A program made the translations under genes and the position numbers. Of a stretch of DNA of 64,000 bases, positions 1-9,174 are shown piece after piece (the stretch's first letter is position 1; every line of letters begins with the position of its first letter). The notes below the pieces were generated by a model, which searched no databases, was not told the origin of the DNA, and saw only the letters and a program-made list of their open reading frames with translations. Origin of the DNA: Pseudomonadota bacterium (GTDB lineage: Bacteria; Pseudomonadota; Alphaproteobacteria; Rhizobiales; Hyphomicrobiaceae); the NCBI GenBank assembly GCA_018242295.1, contig JAFECE010000011.1:558001-622000 (forward strand), read 5' to 3'.

Positions 1-1312
1 CGTATTCGTAGACCGTCTGTCCGGCAACCATCGTCCGCAGTACGCGGCCCTGCATCTTGGCTTCGTCGAAGGGCGTATTCTTCGAGCGGGAACGAAGGAG
101 GTCCTTGTTGACGACCCAAGGCTCGCCCGGATCGAACAACACAAGGTCGGCGATCGCGCCTTTGACCAGCCTCCCCGAGTGAAGGCCCAATAGACGTGCG
201 GGATTGATGGTCAGGGCTCTCAACATCGCGGTGAGCGTTATGTCACCGGAATGGACGAGGCGGAGCGCTGCCGAAAGCAGCGTTTCGAGGCCGACTGCGC
301 CGTCGGCCGCCTCGGCGAACGGCCGCCGCTTGGTATCGGCGTCCTGCGGATCATGGCTCGATACGATGATATCGATGTCGCCATTAGCAACTGCCTGCAC
401 CATCGCGACGCGATCTTCTTCTTTCCGCAATGGCGGACGCATTTTGAAGAAGGTGCGGTATGGCCCGATGTCGTTTTCGTTGAGCGTCAGGTGGTTGATC
501 GAGACACCGCAGCTGACGGGCAGCTTTTTTGCCTTGGCGTTTTTGACGACGTCGAGGCTTTCCTGACAGCTGATCGTCGCGGCGTGGTAGCGGCCGCCTG
601 TCATTTCGACGAGGCGGACGTCCCGTTCCAGCATGATCGTCTCGGCAATCTTGGAGATGCCGGGCAGCCCCAGGCGGGAGGCGACCTCGCCGGAGTTCAT
701 CGAGCCGCTGGAGAGGTAAGGGTCCTCGGTATGATGGACGACGAGGGCGTTGAAGTCCTTGGCGTAGCTCAGGACATTGCGCATGACGCGCGTGTTGACG
801 ACGCTCGATTTGCCGTTCGAAAAGCCAATTGCTCCGGCGCGCTTCAGAAGACCGATCTCGGTCATTTCCTCGCCCTGCAGGCCCTTCGTCATCGCGGCCA
901 TGGTTTGGACGTGCACCAGGGCGTTGTCGCGGGCGCGGCGCTGGATGAAGTCGACGAGTGCGACCTGATCGATCACCGGATTGGTGTCCGGCATGACGAC
1001 GATGGTCGTGACGCCGCCGGCGGCGGCCGCATGGCTTGCCGTCTTGAGCGTTTCGCGATGCTCGTAGCCCGGTTCACCCGTGAAGACCTGCGCGTCGATC
1101 AGACCCGGCGCCAGCACATTGCCTTTGCAGTCGATGACATTCGCCCCTTCCGGAGCGTTGCGACGGAGATGCGCGCCGAGATCGGCGATCATACCATCCT
1201 TGACCAGAAGGCCACCCGGTTCATCGCGGTTCGATGCAGGGTCGACGATGCGCGCATTGATGAAGACGGTCGCGGTGCCGACGCTCTTCGGCTTTTCGAT
1301 CGGCTTTCTCAT
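1..1312 (-). CDS. pyrC: Dihydroorotase-like protein (PyrC/PyrX type), 3' end outside window
   Basis: This is an amidohydrolase-superfamily protein related to dihydroorotase, the third step of de novo pyrimidine synthesis. About 437 codons are visible and the C-terminus runs off the window edge. The ATG overlaps the TGA of pyrB (ATGA), so the two genes are translationally coupled. The expected framework is present: APGLID near residue 75, GGVTT, MPDTNP, and a PPLR motif. The zinc-binding DxHxH motif is replaced by D-A-Q-V-F, and the catalytic Asp of the usual TDHAP motif is Ser (V-S-S-H-D-P). Pseudomonads have a non-catalytic, pyrB-linked PyrC' (PyrX) that is needed to assemble aspartate transcarbamoylase; this gene looks like that class. 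I infer a structural role with an active dihydroorotase encoded elsewhere. The family is sure; the lack of activity is an inference from missing residues. Confidence 0.9.
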   Translation of the reverse strand, partial: MRKPIEKPKSVGTATVFINARIVDPASNRDEPGGLLVKDGMIADLGAHLRRNAPEGANVIDCKGNVLAPGLIDAQVFTGEPGYEHRETLKTASHAAAAGGVTTIVVMPDTNPVIDQVALVDFIQRRARDNALVHVQTMAAMTKGLQGEEMTEIGLLKRAGAIGFSNGKSSVVNTRVMRNVLSYAKDFNALVVHHTEDPYLSSGSMNSGEVASRLGLPGISKIAETIMLERDVRLVEMTGGRYHAATISCQESLDVVKNAKAKKLPVSCGVSINHLTLNENDIGPYRTFFKMRPPLRKEEDRVAMVQAVANGDIDIIVSSHDPQDADTKRRPFAEAADGAVGLETLLSAALRLVHSGDITLTAMLRALTINPARLLGLHSGRLVKGAIADLVLFDPGEPWVVNKDLLRSRSKNTPFDEAKMQGRVLRTMVAGQTVYEY

Positions 1313-2283
1313 CGGGCGTCCTCCGCAAAGCCCGGGAGGTGCGCCGATAACGCTTCTAGAACTGCCATTCTGACGGCAACGCCCATTTCAACCTGTTCGC
1401 GGATGACGCTTTTGGAATGATCGGCGACGGTCGAGGCAATTTCGACGCCACGGTTCATCGGACCTGGATGCATGACGAGAGCGTCGGGCTTGGCGCGCGC
1501 CAGCTTCTCGTGATCGAGCCCGAAGAAGTGGAAGAACTCGCGGGTCGATGGCACATACGAGGCGTCCATGCGTTCGCGCTGGAGGCGAAGCATCATCACG
1601 ATATCGGCGTTTTCGATGCCCTTCCACATGTCGGTGAAGACCTCGCAACCGAGGCGTTCCGGCGACGAGGGCAGCAAGGTCGTCGGAGCAATGAGGCGGA
1701 CGCGTGCGCCGAGGGCGTTCAAAACATTGATGTTGGATCGCGCGACGCGGGAATGGAGAATGTCGCCGCAGATCGCGACTGTCAGACCGGCAATCCGGCC
1801 TTTCGCCCGGCGGATGGTCAGCGCGTCGAGAAGGGCCTGCGTCGGGTGCTGGTGGGCGCCGTCTCCGGCATTGATGACAGAGCAATCGACTTTTTGCGAG
1901 AGGAGCTCGACGGCGCCGGCCGCATGATGGCGGACGACGATGATGTCGGGGCGCATGGCGTTGAGCGTCACCGCCGTATCGATCAGCGTCTCGCCCTTCG
2001 TGACCGAGGAGGTCGCGACGTTCATGTTCATGACGTCGGCGCTCAGCCGTTTGCCCGCCATCTCGAAGGAGGCTTGCGTGCGCGTCGACGATTCGAAAAA
2101 GAGGTTGATGATCGTCCGGCCCTCAAGCACGTGGCGCTTGCAGCCGTTGTTGCGGATGTGATCGGCGTTCCTGTCGGCGAGATCGAGCAGGAAATTAATT
2201 TCGTTGGCCGACAGACCCTCGCAGGTCAGCAGGTGGCGGCGCGGAAAAACTTTCAGCGCGTTGGTATTCGATTTCGATGTCAT
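1309..2283 (-). CDS. pyrB: Aspartate carbamoyltransferase catalytic subunit
   Basis: It condenses carbamoyl phosphate with aspartate to N-carbamoylaspartate, the committed step of pyrimidine synthesis. The carbamoyl-phosphate loop S-S-T-R-T-Q, the HPTQALLD motif and the C-terminal MHPGPMNRG motif are all present. From the ATG at 2283 the product has 324 residues, the usual length for the class. An in-frame TTG at 2346 and an ATG at 2337 would add a basic 18-21 residue extension unlike family members, so I prefer 2283, although its ribosome-binding site is weak. It overlaps pyrC by four bases, and no regulatory pyrI is next to it, which fits the PyrB-PyrC' holoenzyme type. Confidence 0.95.
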   Translation of the reverse strand: MTSKSNTNALKVFPRRHLLTCEGLSANEINFLLDLADRNADHIRNNGCKRHVLEGRTIINLFFESSTRTQASFEMAGKRLSADVMNMNVATSSVTKGETLIDTAVTLNAMRPDIIVVRHHAAGAVELLSQKVDCSVINAGDGAHQHPTQALLDALTIRRAKGRIAGLTVAICGDILHSRVARSNINVLNALGARVRLIAPTTLLPSSPERLGCEVFTDMWKGIENADIVMMLRLQRERMDASYVPSTREFFHFFGLDHEKLARAKPDALVMHPGPMNRGVEIASTVADHSKSVIREQVEMGVAVRMAVLEALSAHLPGFAEDAR

Positions 2284-2421
2284 TAAAGGCGCTTCTATAG
2301 GGGGAGTCTTGCGGGGCCGCAAGGAGGGGAGCGACATCAATCCCAAAGGGACTTAACGGCGCGTGAAGTGCGATCCGGCTACGGATGATCCCGAGGGCGC
2401 GAATTTCGTGCTGCAGACAGC

Positions 2422-2488
2422 CCTGGCTCTTTGTTTTATCGCGTTTTCTTCACGCAAACCGGTGCCCACTTTGCTTGAAAACGCTCTC
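2422..2488. repeat. RIME-like intergenic palindromic repeat
   Basis: In the gap between pyrB and ruvX an inverted repeat has outer arms GCGTTTTC (2441-2448) and GAAAACGC (2477-2484). The core contains the ACCGGTG motif and is flanked by TTGTTTTATC. From memory, this matches a family of short mosaic elements scattered between genes in many Rhizobiales genomes. Only one copy is seen in this window, so its dispersed nature is not shown here. It could form a stem-loop in either transcript. Confidence 0.6.
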
Positions 2489-2496
2489 TCGCCCGT

Positions 2497-2991
2497 TCAG
2501 GCGGGCTTATTCAGCCGATCGAGGGCGCTCTGGAGGATGATCGTGGCGGCCAGCTTGTCGATCACCTCGGCGCGGCGTTTGCGCGTTTGATCGGCGTCGA
2601 TCAACATTCTTTGCGCTTCGGCGGTCGTCAGCCGCTCGTCCCAGAGCAGGATGGGAAGTGGCGACAATTTATTCAGATTGCGCGCAAGCGCCCGGGTCGC
2701 CTGCGCCCGGGGGCCTTCGGTCCCGTCCAGATTGCGGGGCAGGCCGAGCACCAGTCCGGTGACGTTGTGCTCTGCCACGAGGGACAGGAGACGGGTCGCG
2801 TCCGCCGTGAACTTCGTTCTGCGGATCGTCTCGAGGGGGGAGGCTATCGTGCGCCGCACGTCCGACAGGGCAAGGCCCAGCGTTTTGGTGCCGGCATCGA
2901 TGCCGATGAGGCGCCCCTCGGTGATGTCGCGGAAGTCCTGCTGGTCTTCCGTGGTACGGCCCGGTGGCGCTGGAGCGGCCGGCTGGTTCAT
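2497..2991 (-). CDS. ruvX: YqgF/RuvX family pre-16S rRNA nuclease
   Basis: This is an RNase H-fold protein of the YqgF family, linked to 5' maturation of 16S rRNA and once proposed as a Holliday-junction resolvase. The N-terminal GIDAGTKTLGLALSD strand carries the first catalytic Asp. The GLPRNLDG motif and the WDERLTT segment carry the other acidic residues. From the ATG at 2991 the product has 164 residues. An in-frame ATG at 3018 lacks a ribosome-binding site, and the first 30 residues are a loose Pro-rich tail in either case. It is transcribed away from gatC. Confidence 0.92.
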   Translation of the reverse strand: MNQPAAPAPPGRTTEDQQDFRDITEGRLIGIDAGTKTLGLALSDVRRTIASPLETIRRTKFTADATRLLSLVAEHNVTGLVLGLPRNLDGTEGPRAQATRALARNLNKLSPLPILLWDERLTTAEAQRMLIDADQTRKRRAEVIDKLAATIILQSALDRLNKPA

Positions 2992-3197
2992 TGAGCGAAG
3001 CCCTGGTTCTCTCGTCATGGGAGGATTGCGAACCCAGCCTCTACCAGCCTTGGCGGCAAATTGGCATCGTTGGTCGCGCTGGAGCTCTGTTTAACCCTCT
3101 GATAGCGGCCGGGATAGTACCGCCGGTTGCAATGATGCCGGGAGGGCGGTTAAGAGATCTTCGCAACATCCCCCGATTTCCTTGAAGGGACATTTTC

Positions 3198-3485
3198 ATG
3201 CAGGTCGACGAAGCGACCGTTCGCCGTATCGCGCGCCTCGCCCGGATCAAAATCAGCGACGCGGAGGCCAAGGGTCTCGAGACGGAACTCTCGGGCATTC
3301 TCGATTGGGTGAAGCAACTCGACGAGGTCGATACCGCGAATGTCGAGCCGATGACGCGTGTCGCCGCGCAGACACTCAAGATGCGGGATGATGTCGTCAC
3401 GGATGGCGAGATCGCAGATCAGGTCACGGCGAATGCACCGCTTGCCGAGGACAATTTCTTCGTGGTGCCGAAGGTCGTGGAGTAG
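3198..3485 (+). CDS. gatC: Asp-tRNA(Asn)/Glu-tRNA(Gln) amidotransferase subunit C
   Basis: This is the small subunit that stabilises the GatA-GatB contact in the transamidation enzyme converting mischarged Glu-tRNA(Gln) or Asp-tRNA(Asn). The product has 95 residues, the usual size, with the N-terminal [12 protein letters not shown] helix and the C-terminal LREDxV-like segment (L-K-M-R-D-D-V) followed by a short tail. An AAGGGA ribosome-binding site lies 8 bases before the ATG. It is the first gene of a five-gene run ending in gatB and starts three bases before gatA. Confidence 0.96.
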   Translation: MQVDEATVRRIARLARIKISDAEAKGLETELSGILDWVKQLDEVDTANVEPMTRVAAQTLKMRDDVVTDGEIADQVTANAPLAEDNFFVVPKVVE

Positions 3486-3488
3486 CCG

Positions 3489-4988
3489 GTGACGGATCTT
3501 ACCAAATTGACGATGGCCGAAGCCCGAGACGGCTTGGCGAAGAAGACGTTCACGGCGCTTGAGCTGACCGACGCGTTTCTTGGCGCAATTGAAAAGGCCA
3601 ACCCTGCGCTCAATGCTTACGTTCTGCCGACGCCGGACCATGCGCGCGTGCAGGCCAAAGACAGCGACAAGCGGATCGCGGCCGGCAGGGCGCGTCCGCT
3701 CGAAGGCCTGCCGATCGGCAACAAGGATCTTTTCTGCACCCGTGGCATCCGCACGACGGCTTGCTCGAAGATCCTCGGCGAATTCAGCCCGACCTACGAA
3801 TCGACCGTCGGTCAGAATTTGTGGGATGCCGGCGCGGTCATGCTCGGCAAGCTCAACAACGACGAATTCGCGATGGGTTCGTCGAACGAGACGAGTGCTT
3901 TCGGAAACGTCGTCAGTCCCTGGCGGCGCAAGGGCAAGGACGGCAAGCTTGCGACCGACAAGCTGGTGCCGGGTGGTTCGTCAGGCGGCTCCTCCGCAGC
4001 GGTTGCGGCTAGCCTCTGCCTCGCGGCTACGGCGACCGACACGGGTGGATCGATCCGGCAGCCGGCGGCGCTCACCGGAACGGTTGGCATCAAGCCGACG
4101 TATGGCCGTTGCTCGCGCTGGGGCATCGTCGCGTTCGCGTCGTCGCTCGATCAGGCGGGTCCGATCGCCAAGACGGTACGCGATAGCGCGATCATGCTCA
4201 AAGCCATGGCGAGCCATGATCCGAAGGACACGACGTCTGTCGACGCGCCGGTGCCTGATTACGAAGCGGTGCTTGGCAAGGGCGTCAAAGGCCTCAGGGT
4301 CGGAATCCCGCGCGAGTATCGCGTCGATGGCATGTCGCCCGAGATCCAAAAGCTCTGGGACGAGGGGATTGCCTGGCTCAAGTCGGCTGGCGCGACGATC
4401 CACGATATTTCCCTGCCGCACACGAAGTATGCGCTGCCGGCGTATTACATCGTGGCGCCGGCCGAGTGCTCGTCGAACCTCGCGCGCTACGACGGGATGC
4501 GCTACGGAATACGCGTCAACGGCGGCAATCTGATCGACACTTATGAGAATACGCGCGCAGAAGGCTTCGGCAAGGAAGTGCGCCGCCGGATCCTGATCGG
4601 AACCTATGTTCTTTCAGCGGGCTACTACGACGCCTATTATCTCAAGGCGCAGAAGGTCCGGACGCTGATCAAACGCGATTTCGACGAAGCCTGGAACAAG
4701 GTCGATGTCGTGTTGACGCCGACGACGCCTTCGCCCGCTTTCGCGTTCGGCGAGAAGACGGGTGATCCGCTGGCTATGTATCTCGAAGACATATTTACGG
4801 TCACCGTGAACATGGCGGGGCTGCCGGGTATGTCGGTGCCGGGCGGTCTTTCCTCGGAGGGCACGCCGCTTGGGCTGCAGCTGATCGGCAAGCCGTTCGA
4901 CGAGGAAACGCTGTTCCGAACGGCTCAGGTCATCGAGGATGCGGCCGGACGCCTTCCGGTGCCCGAAGCTTGGTGGATGAAGGGCTGA
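3489..4988 (+). CDS. gatA: Asp-tRNA(Asn)/Glu-tRNA(Gln) amidotransferase subunit A
   Basis: This is the amidase-signature subunit that hydrolyses glutamine and passes ammonia to GatB. The 499-residue protein has the complete Ser-cisSer-Lys triad: Lys79 in IGNKD, cis-Ser164 in the GGSSGGSS loop and Ser188 in [10 protein letters not shown], with the same spacing as characterised GatA enzymes. The start is GTG, three bases after the gatC stop, so the two are probably coupled. It is followed four bases later by a chorismate-mutase-like gene rather than directly by gatB. Confidence 0.97.
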   Translation: MTDLTKLTMAEARDGLAKKTFTALELTDAFLGAIEKANPALNAYVLPTPDHARVQAKDSDKRIAAGRARPLEGLPIGNKDLFCTRGIRTTACSKILGEFSPTYESTVGQNLWDAGAVMLGKLNNDEFAMGSSNETSAFGNVVSPWRRKGKDGKLATDKLVPGGSSGGSSAAVAASLCLAATATDTGGSIRQPAALTGTVGIKPTYGRCSRWGIVAFASSLDQAGPIAKTVRDSAIMLKAMASHDPKDTTSVDAPVPDYEAVLGKGVKGLRVGIPREYRVDGMSPEIQKLWDEGIAWLKSAGATIHDISLPHTKYALPAYYIVAPAECSSNLARYDGMRYGIRVNGGNLIDTYENTRAEGFGKEVRRRILIGTYVLSAGYYDAYYLKAQKVRTLIKRDFDEAWNKVDVVLTPTTPSPAFAFGEKTGDPLAMYLEDIFTVTVNMAGLPGMSVPGGLSSEGTPLGLQLIGKPFDEETLFRTAQVIEDAAGRLPVPEAWWMKG

Positions 4989-4992
4989 CATC

Positions 4993-5340
4993 ATGGATCC
5001 GAAACGGCCGTGGGAATGCGCAGACATGTCCCAGGTGCGCATTGAAATCGACCGCATCGACGCCGCCATGGTCGAGCTCATCGCGGAACGCTTCGGCTAC
5101 GTCGACAGGGCTTGGCAGCTTAAGATGCAGTCTCGGGAAGGCGCTGTCGTTCCGTGGCGCATTCAGCAGGTCATCGACCGGGTGAAACAGCAGGCCGCGG
5201 AAAAGGGTTTGCCTTCCGAGATGGTCGAGATGGTCGGCGCGCAGTGGCGCAACATGATCGGCTGGTTCGTCCAGTTCGAAGAAGAAAAGCTCCGACAAGT
5301 CCAGAACGAGACCCAAAAGCCGGGAGTTGACGGTGCCTGA
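4993..5340 (+). CDS. Chorismate mutase-like (AroQ fold) protein
   Basis: A 115-residue, mostly helical protein whose N-terminal helix carries the AroQ signature (R-I-E-I-D-R-I-D, then A-E-R-F and an Arg/Lys pair near W-Q-L-K). It has a later V-I-D-R-V helix. AroQ enzymes convert chorismate to prephenate, and the short relative PchB is an isochorismate pyruvate lyase. This one is close to the short monofunctional form, but I cannot confirm every active-site residue. It sits inside the gat operon, four bases after gatA and overlapping the next gene. That context suggests co-expression with translation genes rather than with aromatic amino-acid synthesis. An alternative start is the ATG at 5026. 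Confidence 0.75.
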   Translation: MDPKRPWECADMSQVRIEIDRIDAAMVELIAERFGYVDRAWQLKMQSREGAVVPWRIQQVIDRVKQQAAEKGLPSEMVEMVGAQWRNMIGWFVQFEEEKLRQVQNETQKPGVDGA

Positions 5341-5641
5341 TTATCAACCCGACGTGCCGCTGATTGAAGTCTTCCTCTATGGCGTCCTCAATCCAGCAAC
5401 GATCATCGTCGCTTTCATGCTTGGGCGCCGCGCGGACGACAAATCCAAGATCATGATCGCGGCTTTCGGTGGCGCGGCCGCGGGAGCGGCATTGCTCTAC
5501 ATTGTTACTTTCCTTCGCCTTTGGGATGCGCCTACGCTCGGTCGAGCGATTGCCGGCGTTTTCACGACGTCGCTCATCGCGGGCTGCGTTTACGCGGGCA
5601 TTGGCTACGCGACCAAAGGATGGTCTGGAGGCCAGAAATGA
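5333..5641 (+). CDS. Small membrane protein of unknown function in the gat operon
   Basis: I do not recognise the family. From the GTG at 5333, inside the end of the preceding gene, the product has 102 residues. There are three hydrophobic stretches: [18 protein letters not shown], a Gly/Ala-rich [16 protein letters not shown] segment, and [14 protein letters not shown] basic RRADDKSK loop lies between the first two. It is therefore an inner-membrane protein, with both ends probably on opposite sides. Its TGA overlaps the ATG of gatB. A TTG at 5327 is an alternative start. Confidence 0.7.
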   Translation: MPDYQPDVPLIEVFLYGVLNPATIIVAFMLGRRADDKSKIMIAAFGGAAAGAALLYIVTFLRLWDAPTLGRAIAGVFTTSLIAGCVYAGIGYATKGWSGGQK

Positions 5642-7119
5642 ACTCTCAGAAAATCGCTGAAAAGCCCAAATCCAAAAATCTGATCGAGGGTGCAACCGGT
5701 GACTGGGAAGTCATCATCGGCCTCGAGGTGCACGCGCAGGTCGCGTCGAATTCAAAGCTCTTCTCGGGATCCTCTACGGGCTTCGGCGCGCCGCCGAACA
5801 GCCACGTCTCGCTCGTCGACGCGGCGATGCCCGGCATGCTGCCCGTAATCAATCGCGAGTGCGTGGCCCAGGCCATTCGCACCGGTCTCGGGCTTAAGGC
5901 GCAGATCAACAACAAGAGCGTGTTCGACCGGAAGAACTATTTCTATCCGGATCTGCCGCAGGGCTATCAGATCTCGCAGTATAAGCAGCCAATCGTCGGC
6001 GAAGGCGCAGTCGAGATCTCGGTCGATGGCGAGACCCTGACAGTTGGCGTCGAGCGGCTGCATCTCGAGCAGGACGCGGGCAAGTCCTTGCACGATCAGC
6101 ATCCCGATTATTCCTACGTGGACCTCAACCGTTCGGGCGTCGCCCTGATGGAGATCGTGTCGAAGCCCGATCTCAGGTCGTCGAAGCAGGCGCAGGCTTA
6201 TGTGACGAAGCTCAGAAGCATCTTGCGTTACCTCGGGACATCCGACGGCGATATGGACAAAGGCAATCTGCGCGCCGACGTCAACGTCTCGGTCAGGAAG
6301 CCCGGCGACAAGCTTGGCACGCGCTGCGAAATCAAGAACGTCAACTCGATCCGGTTCATCGGTCAGGCGATCGAATACGAGGCGCGGCGCCAGATCGATA
6401 TCATCGAGGATGGCGGCAAGATTGATCAGGAAACACGCCTGTTCGATGCGGTGAAGGGCGAAACGCGTTCCATGCGGTCGAAGGAGGAAGCGCACGACTA
6501 TCGCTACTTCCCCGATCCGGATCTTCTGCCGCTTGAGTTCTCGAGCGAGTATGTCGAAGAGCTCAAATCAAAGCTGCCGGAGCTACCCGACGAGAAGCGC
6601 GCGCGCTTCATCAAGAGCTTCGGACTTTCGGCGTACGACGCCGACGTGCTCGTCGCGGAGCGGGCGTCGGCCGATTATTTCGAGAAGGTCGCTGAAGGCC
6701 GCGACGGCAAGGTTGCCGCCAACTGGGTGATCAACGAGCTTTTCGGCCGCCTGAACAAGGAAACCAAGGCGATCGAGGATTCGCCGGTTTCGGCAGCGCA
6801 ACTCGGCTCTATCGTCGACTTGATCGGCTCCAACGCCATCTCGGGAAAGATCGCGAAGGATCTTTTTGAGATCGTGTGGACCGAAGGCGGCGATCCGGCG
6901 GACATCGTCGAAAAGCGCGGCATGAAGCAGGTGACAGACACCGGCGCCATCGAGAAGGCCGTCGATGCCATCATCACGGCCAACCCGGACAAGGTCGAAC
7001 AGGTGAAGGCGAAGCCTTCAATGCTCGGCTGGTTCGTCGGTCAGGTGATGAAATCGACGGGCGGCAAGGCAAACCCTGCTGCCGTCAACGACATCCTCAA
7101 AGCCAAGCTTGGAATCTAA
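5638..7119 (+). CDS. gatB: Asp-tRNA(Asn)/Glu-tRNA(Gln) amidotransferase subunit B
   Basis: GatB activates the mischarged aminoacyl-tRNA with ATP and accepts ammonia from GatA. The product has 493 residues. The N-terminal catalytic domain opens with [11 protein letters not shown] (residues about 22-32) and continues through [12 protein letters not shown] and an HLEQDAGKS motif. The last 150 residues form the YqeY-like tRNA-binding tail, with [14 protein letters not shown] near the end. The ATG at 5638 overlaps the stop of the membrane-protein gene. Upstream in-frame codons belong to the overlapping gene and are not part of GatB. Confidence 0.96.
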   Translation: MNSQKIAEKPKSKNLIEGATGDWEVIIGLEVHAQVASNSKLFSGSSTGFGAPPNSHVSLVDAAMPGMLPVINRECVAQAIRTGLGLKAQINNKSVFDRKNYFYPDLPQGYQISQYKQPIVGEGAVEISVDGETLTVGVERLHLEQDAGKSLHDQHPDYSYVDLNRSGVALMEIVSKPDLRSSKQAQAYVTKLRSILRYLGTSDGDMDKGNLRADVNVSVRKPGDKLGTRCEIKNVNSIRFIGQAIEYEARRQIDIIEDGGKIDQETRLFDAVKGETRSMRSKEEAHDYRYFPDPDLLPLEFSSEYVEELKSKLPELPDEKRARFIKSFGLSAYDADVLVAERASADYFEKVAEGRDGKVAANWVINELFGRLNKETKAIEDSPVSAAQLGSIVDLIGSNAISGKIAKDLFEIVWTEGGDPADIVEKRGMKQVTDTGAIEKAVDAIITANPDKVEQVKAKPSMLGWFVGQVMKSTGGKANPAAVNDILKAKLGI

Positions 7120-7130
7120 CGACCCACCGG

Positions 7131-7156
7131 CCGCGAAGGTCAGAGGGCCTTCGCGG
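7131..7156 (+). terminator. Stem-loop after gatB
   Basis: A perfect 9-bp inverted repeat, CCGCGAAGG (7131-7139) and CCTTCGCGG (7148-7156), with an 8-base loop starts 12 bases after the gatB stop. It has no clear T-tract on the plus side. It lies over the 3' end of the small minus-strand gene, so it may terminate both convergent transcripts. Confidence 0.5.
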
Positions 7157-7286
7157 CGCTGAGGCGTCTTGCCTTTCGTTCGCGAAGGCCAACGAACACG
7201 ACGTGTCCGATGCCGATGCATGCCAGTATGACGAAGCCGAACGGGACGACGGCTGCGAAGACGTAAGCTATTTTTGTCGTTGTCAT
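7140..7286 (-). CDS. Single-pass small membrane protein (48 aa)
   Basis: A 48-residue product has one hydrophobic segment (A-Y-V-F-A-A-V-V-P-F-G-F-V-I-L-A-C-I-G-I-G) and a basic C-terminal tail rich in Arg and Lys, which predicts a single membrane helix with a cytoplasmic tail. The ATG at 7286 has a strong AGGAGAGG ribosome-binding site; a longer reading frame from 7370 has no such site. I do not recognise the family. It is convergent with gatB and shares the stem-loop there. Confidence 0.6.
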   Translation of the reverse strand: MTTTKIAYVFAAVVPFGFVILACIGIGHVVFVGLRERKARRLSAAKAL

Positions 7287-7445
7287 TGGCCTCTCCTTCG
7301 AGGCTCGTGGTTCAGATGCGACAAATGATAGCAACAATTGTTTGCAATCCCGCTCACGCGTTGATGACAAATCACGCGGGGATGTTTGCGATCTGGTAAT
7401 TCGTCGTAAATGCGGAGTTAACGCCGGCCGTTTTGCTGGCGGCCG

Positions 7446-8825
7446 CTACAAGGACCTGACGATCAGGGGCATTCCACCCTTTGGACGTAGCGTGACACGG
7501 CTCACGGGCTCCGGTGCGTGACGTCCGTCCCATTCGAACGACATGCTTCGCAACAAAGTGGCAAGAATTGCCGTCGCCTCGAGAATGGCGAAGGACGAGC
7601 CAATGCAAACACGCTGACCATATCCGAAGGGCATGAACTGCGTGCGTGGATAACGCGCCTCGTTCTCGGGCAGAAACCTGTCAGGGTCGAACCTGTCCGG
7701 ATCTTCCCAGAGCGACCGGTGGCGATGAACAATAAAGATTGGAATGACGACCAGTGTCGGGCTTGGGAGAAAGATACCGCCGAGGTTCACCTCTTCCGCC
7801 GTGACGCGCGTCATCACCGGCGCCGGCGGATAGAGCCGCAGCACCTCTTTCAAAACGCGTGTCGTGATGGGCAATTTGCCGATCGTCGTGGCATCGACCC
7901 GTCCCGAGCCGATAACCGCGTCGAGCTCTTCCCGCACGCGCTGTTGCCATTCGGGTGCGCGCGCCAGAACGTAGAGCGTCCACGTCAAAGCTTTCGCCGT
8001 TGTTTCATGGCCCGCGAACAAGAACGTCGCGAGGTTATCGGCGATCAGCTCATCGGGCATCGGCTCGCCGGTATCGGGGTCCTTGGCCGCAAGCATTCGC
8101 GCGACGAGGTCTGAGCCTTGCCCGCCTTCCGCGCGGCGCTGGGCGACAAGCATTCCGACAATCGAGCGGAGTTCGACCGCCGCGCGCCGCATGCGGCCTT
8201 TGCCCGGATGCCAGACATAGCTCGGAAGCTGCAGCAGCGACGCGGCGACTTCCCAGGAGATCGGATCGAGATAGGCGCGGCCGGCGCGCTGAATAGCTTC
8301 GCCGTCGCGCTTGCTGACGCCCGCCAGAACCGTGCGTGCGATGATCGCGAAGGTCGTTTCCGTTAGGTCCTCTTCGACATTGGTAACGAAGCGGCCTGGT
8401 CCGCGCGATCGCCAGCGCGTCACGCAATCGACTGCGGCGTCGACCATGGCCGGGACATAGCCGAGAAGTTCGGCGTGCCGGAAAGGCGGGCTTGCGATCT
8501 TGCGCTGCCAGCGCCAGCTCTCGCCCTGGGCGGTCAGCAGGCCATTGCCGATGATTGGCGTCAGGACGCGGCGATCGAGACGCGTCTTCGGAAACTGCTC
8601 GGAGTTCTTGAGAAGGATATTTTCGAGGAGCGCGGGATCGGTCACCCAGGCCACGAGAGGGCGCTTGCCGCCGTAGGTGACGATCGGCTCGTAATAGACG
8701 GCGCGCGGAATCGCCCGCAGAGGATTGCGGACGAAGCGGCCCAGGAATGGGAGTAAGGGCAGTGGGCGCGCGGACGGCGTAACCGTCGGCGGGTAGAACG
8801 CAGTCGTCGTCATGTCGTTACTCAC
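7446..8825 (-). CDS. Cytochrome P450
   Basis: This is a haem-thiolate monooxygenase of 459 residues. The I-helix oxygen-activation motif AGHETT, the ExxR motif (E-V-L-R-L-Y-P-P) and the haem-binding FGYGQRVCIG with Cys407 as axial ligand are all intact, so it should be active. No ferredoxin or reductase gene lies next to it, so it must use general redox partners, and the substrate cannot be read from the sequence. The start is a GTG with AAGGTGAC just upstream; an ATG at 8813 is possible. It stands alone, with convergent or unrelated genes on both sides. Confidence 0.95.
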   Translation of the reverse strand: MSNDMTTTAFYPPTVTPSARPLPLLPFLGRFVRNPLRAIPRAVYYEPIVTYGGKRPLVAWVTDPALLENILLKNSEQFPKTRLDRRVLTPIIGNGLLTAQGESWRWQRKIASPPFRHAELLGYVPAMVDAAVDCVTRWRSRGPGRFVTNVEEDLTETTFAIIARTVLAGVSKRDGEAIQRAGRAYLDPISWEVAASLLQLPSYVWHPGKGRMRRAAVELRSIVGMLVAQRRAEGGQGSDLVARMLAAKDPDTGEPMPDELIADNLATFLFAGHETTAKALTWTLYVLARAPEWQQRVREELDAVIGSGRVDATTIGKLPITTRVLKEVLRLYPPAPVMTRVTAEEVNLGGIFLPSPTLVVIPIFIVHRHRSLWEDPDRFDPDRFLPENEARYPRTQFMPFGYGQRVCIGSSFAILEATAILATLLRSMSFEWDGRHAPEPVSRVTLRPKGGMPLIVRSL

Positions 8826-8877
8826 GTCACCTTAATGAGCCGGTGAGGGAGAACGTAGTGAGAGACTGCGCCGCTAG

Positions 8878-9039
8878 CTAGGCCGATGCCTTCTTGGCGC
8901 GGGCCTGACCGGCAAGCTTCTTCAGGCGCGTGCGGACGCCCGCGGTATTGCCCTGAATACGGCTCTGGGCGGGGCGGGGGATCGTGCGCTTCGCCTTCTT
9001 CTTCTGCTTTTGAACATTCTTGAGCGACGTCTTAGACAT
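8878..9039 (-). CDS. Short, highly basic protein (53 aa) of unknown function
   Basis: From the ATG at 9039 the product has 53 residues, about a third of them Lys or Arg, and no acidic residues. It has a K-N-V-Q-K-Q-K-K-K-A-K-R block, a central RPAQSRIQGN segment and an amphipathic basic C-terminus ending in K-K-A-S-A. This composition suggests nucleic-acid or ribosome binding. I do not recognise the family. A GAGG motif lies upstream of the ATG. In-frame ATGs at 9069 and 9096 would add a tail of different composition. Confidence 0.55.
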   Translation of the reverse strand: MSKTSLKNVQKQKKKAKRTIPRPAQSRIQGNTAGVRTRLKKLAGQARAKKASA

Positions 9040-9174
9040 GAAACAGGCCTCGAGAGGTGGGAAAGTCATGAAAGGGGCTGCGCCCTGACGCAGCATTGGG
9101 CCGATCCTCTACGGGATCGCGCCTGTTCGCGCAAGCACGGCGGTCCTTTTGCGGCGGAATGCCTGGATTCGGGC

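Noticed and set aside
251-1420. Long plus-strand open frame (389 codons) opposite pyrC
   Set aside because: The minus strand encodes a recognisable dihydroorotase-family protein over the same bases. The plus frame has no known motif and arises from GC-rich codon use.
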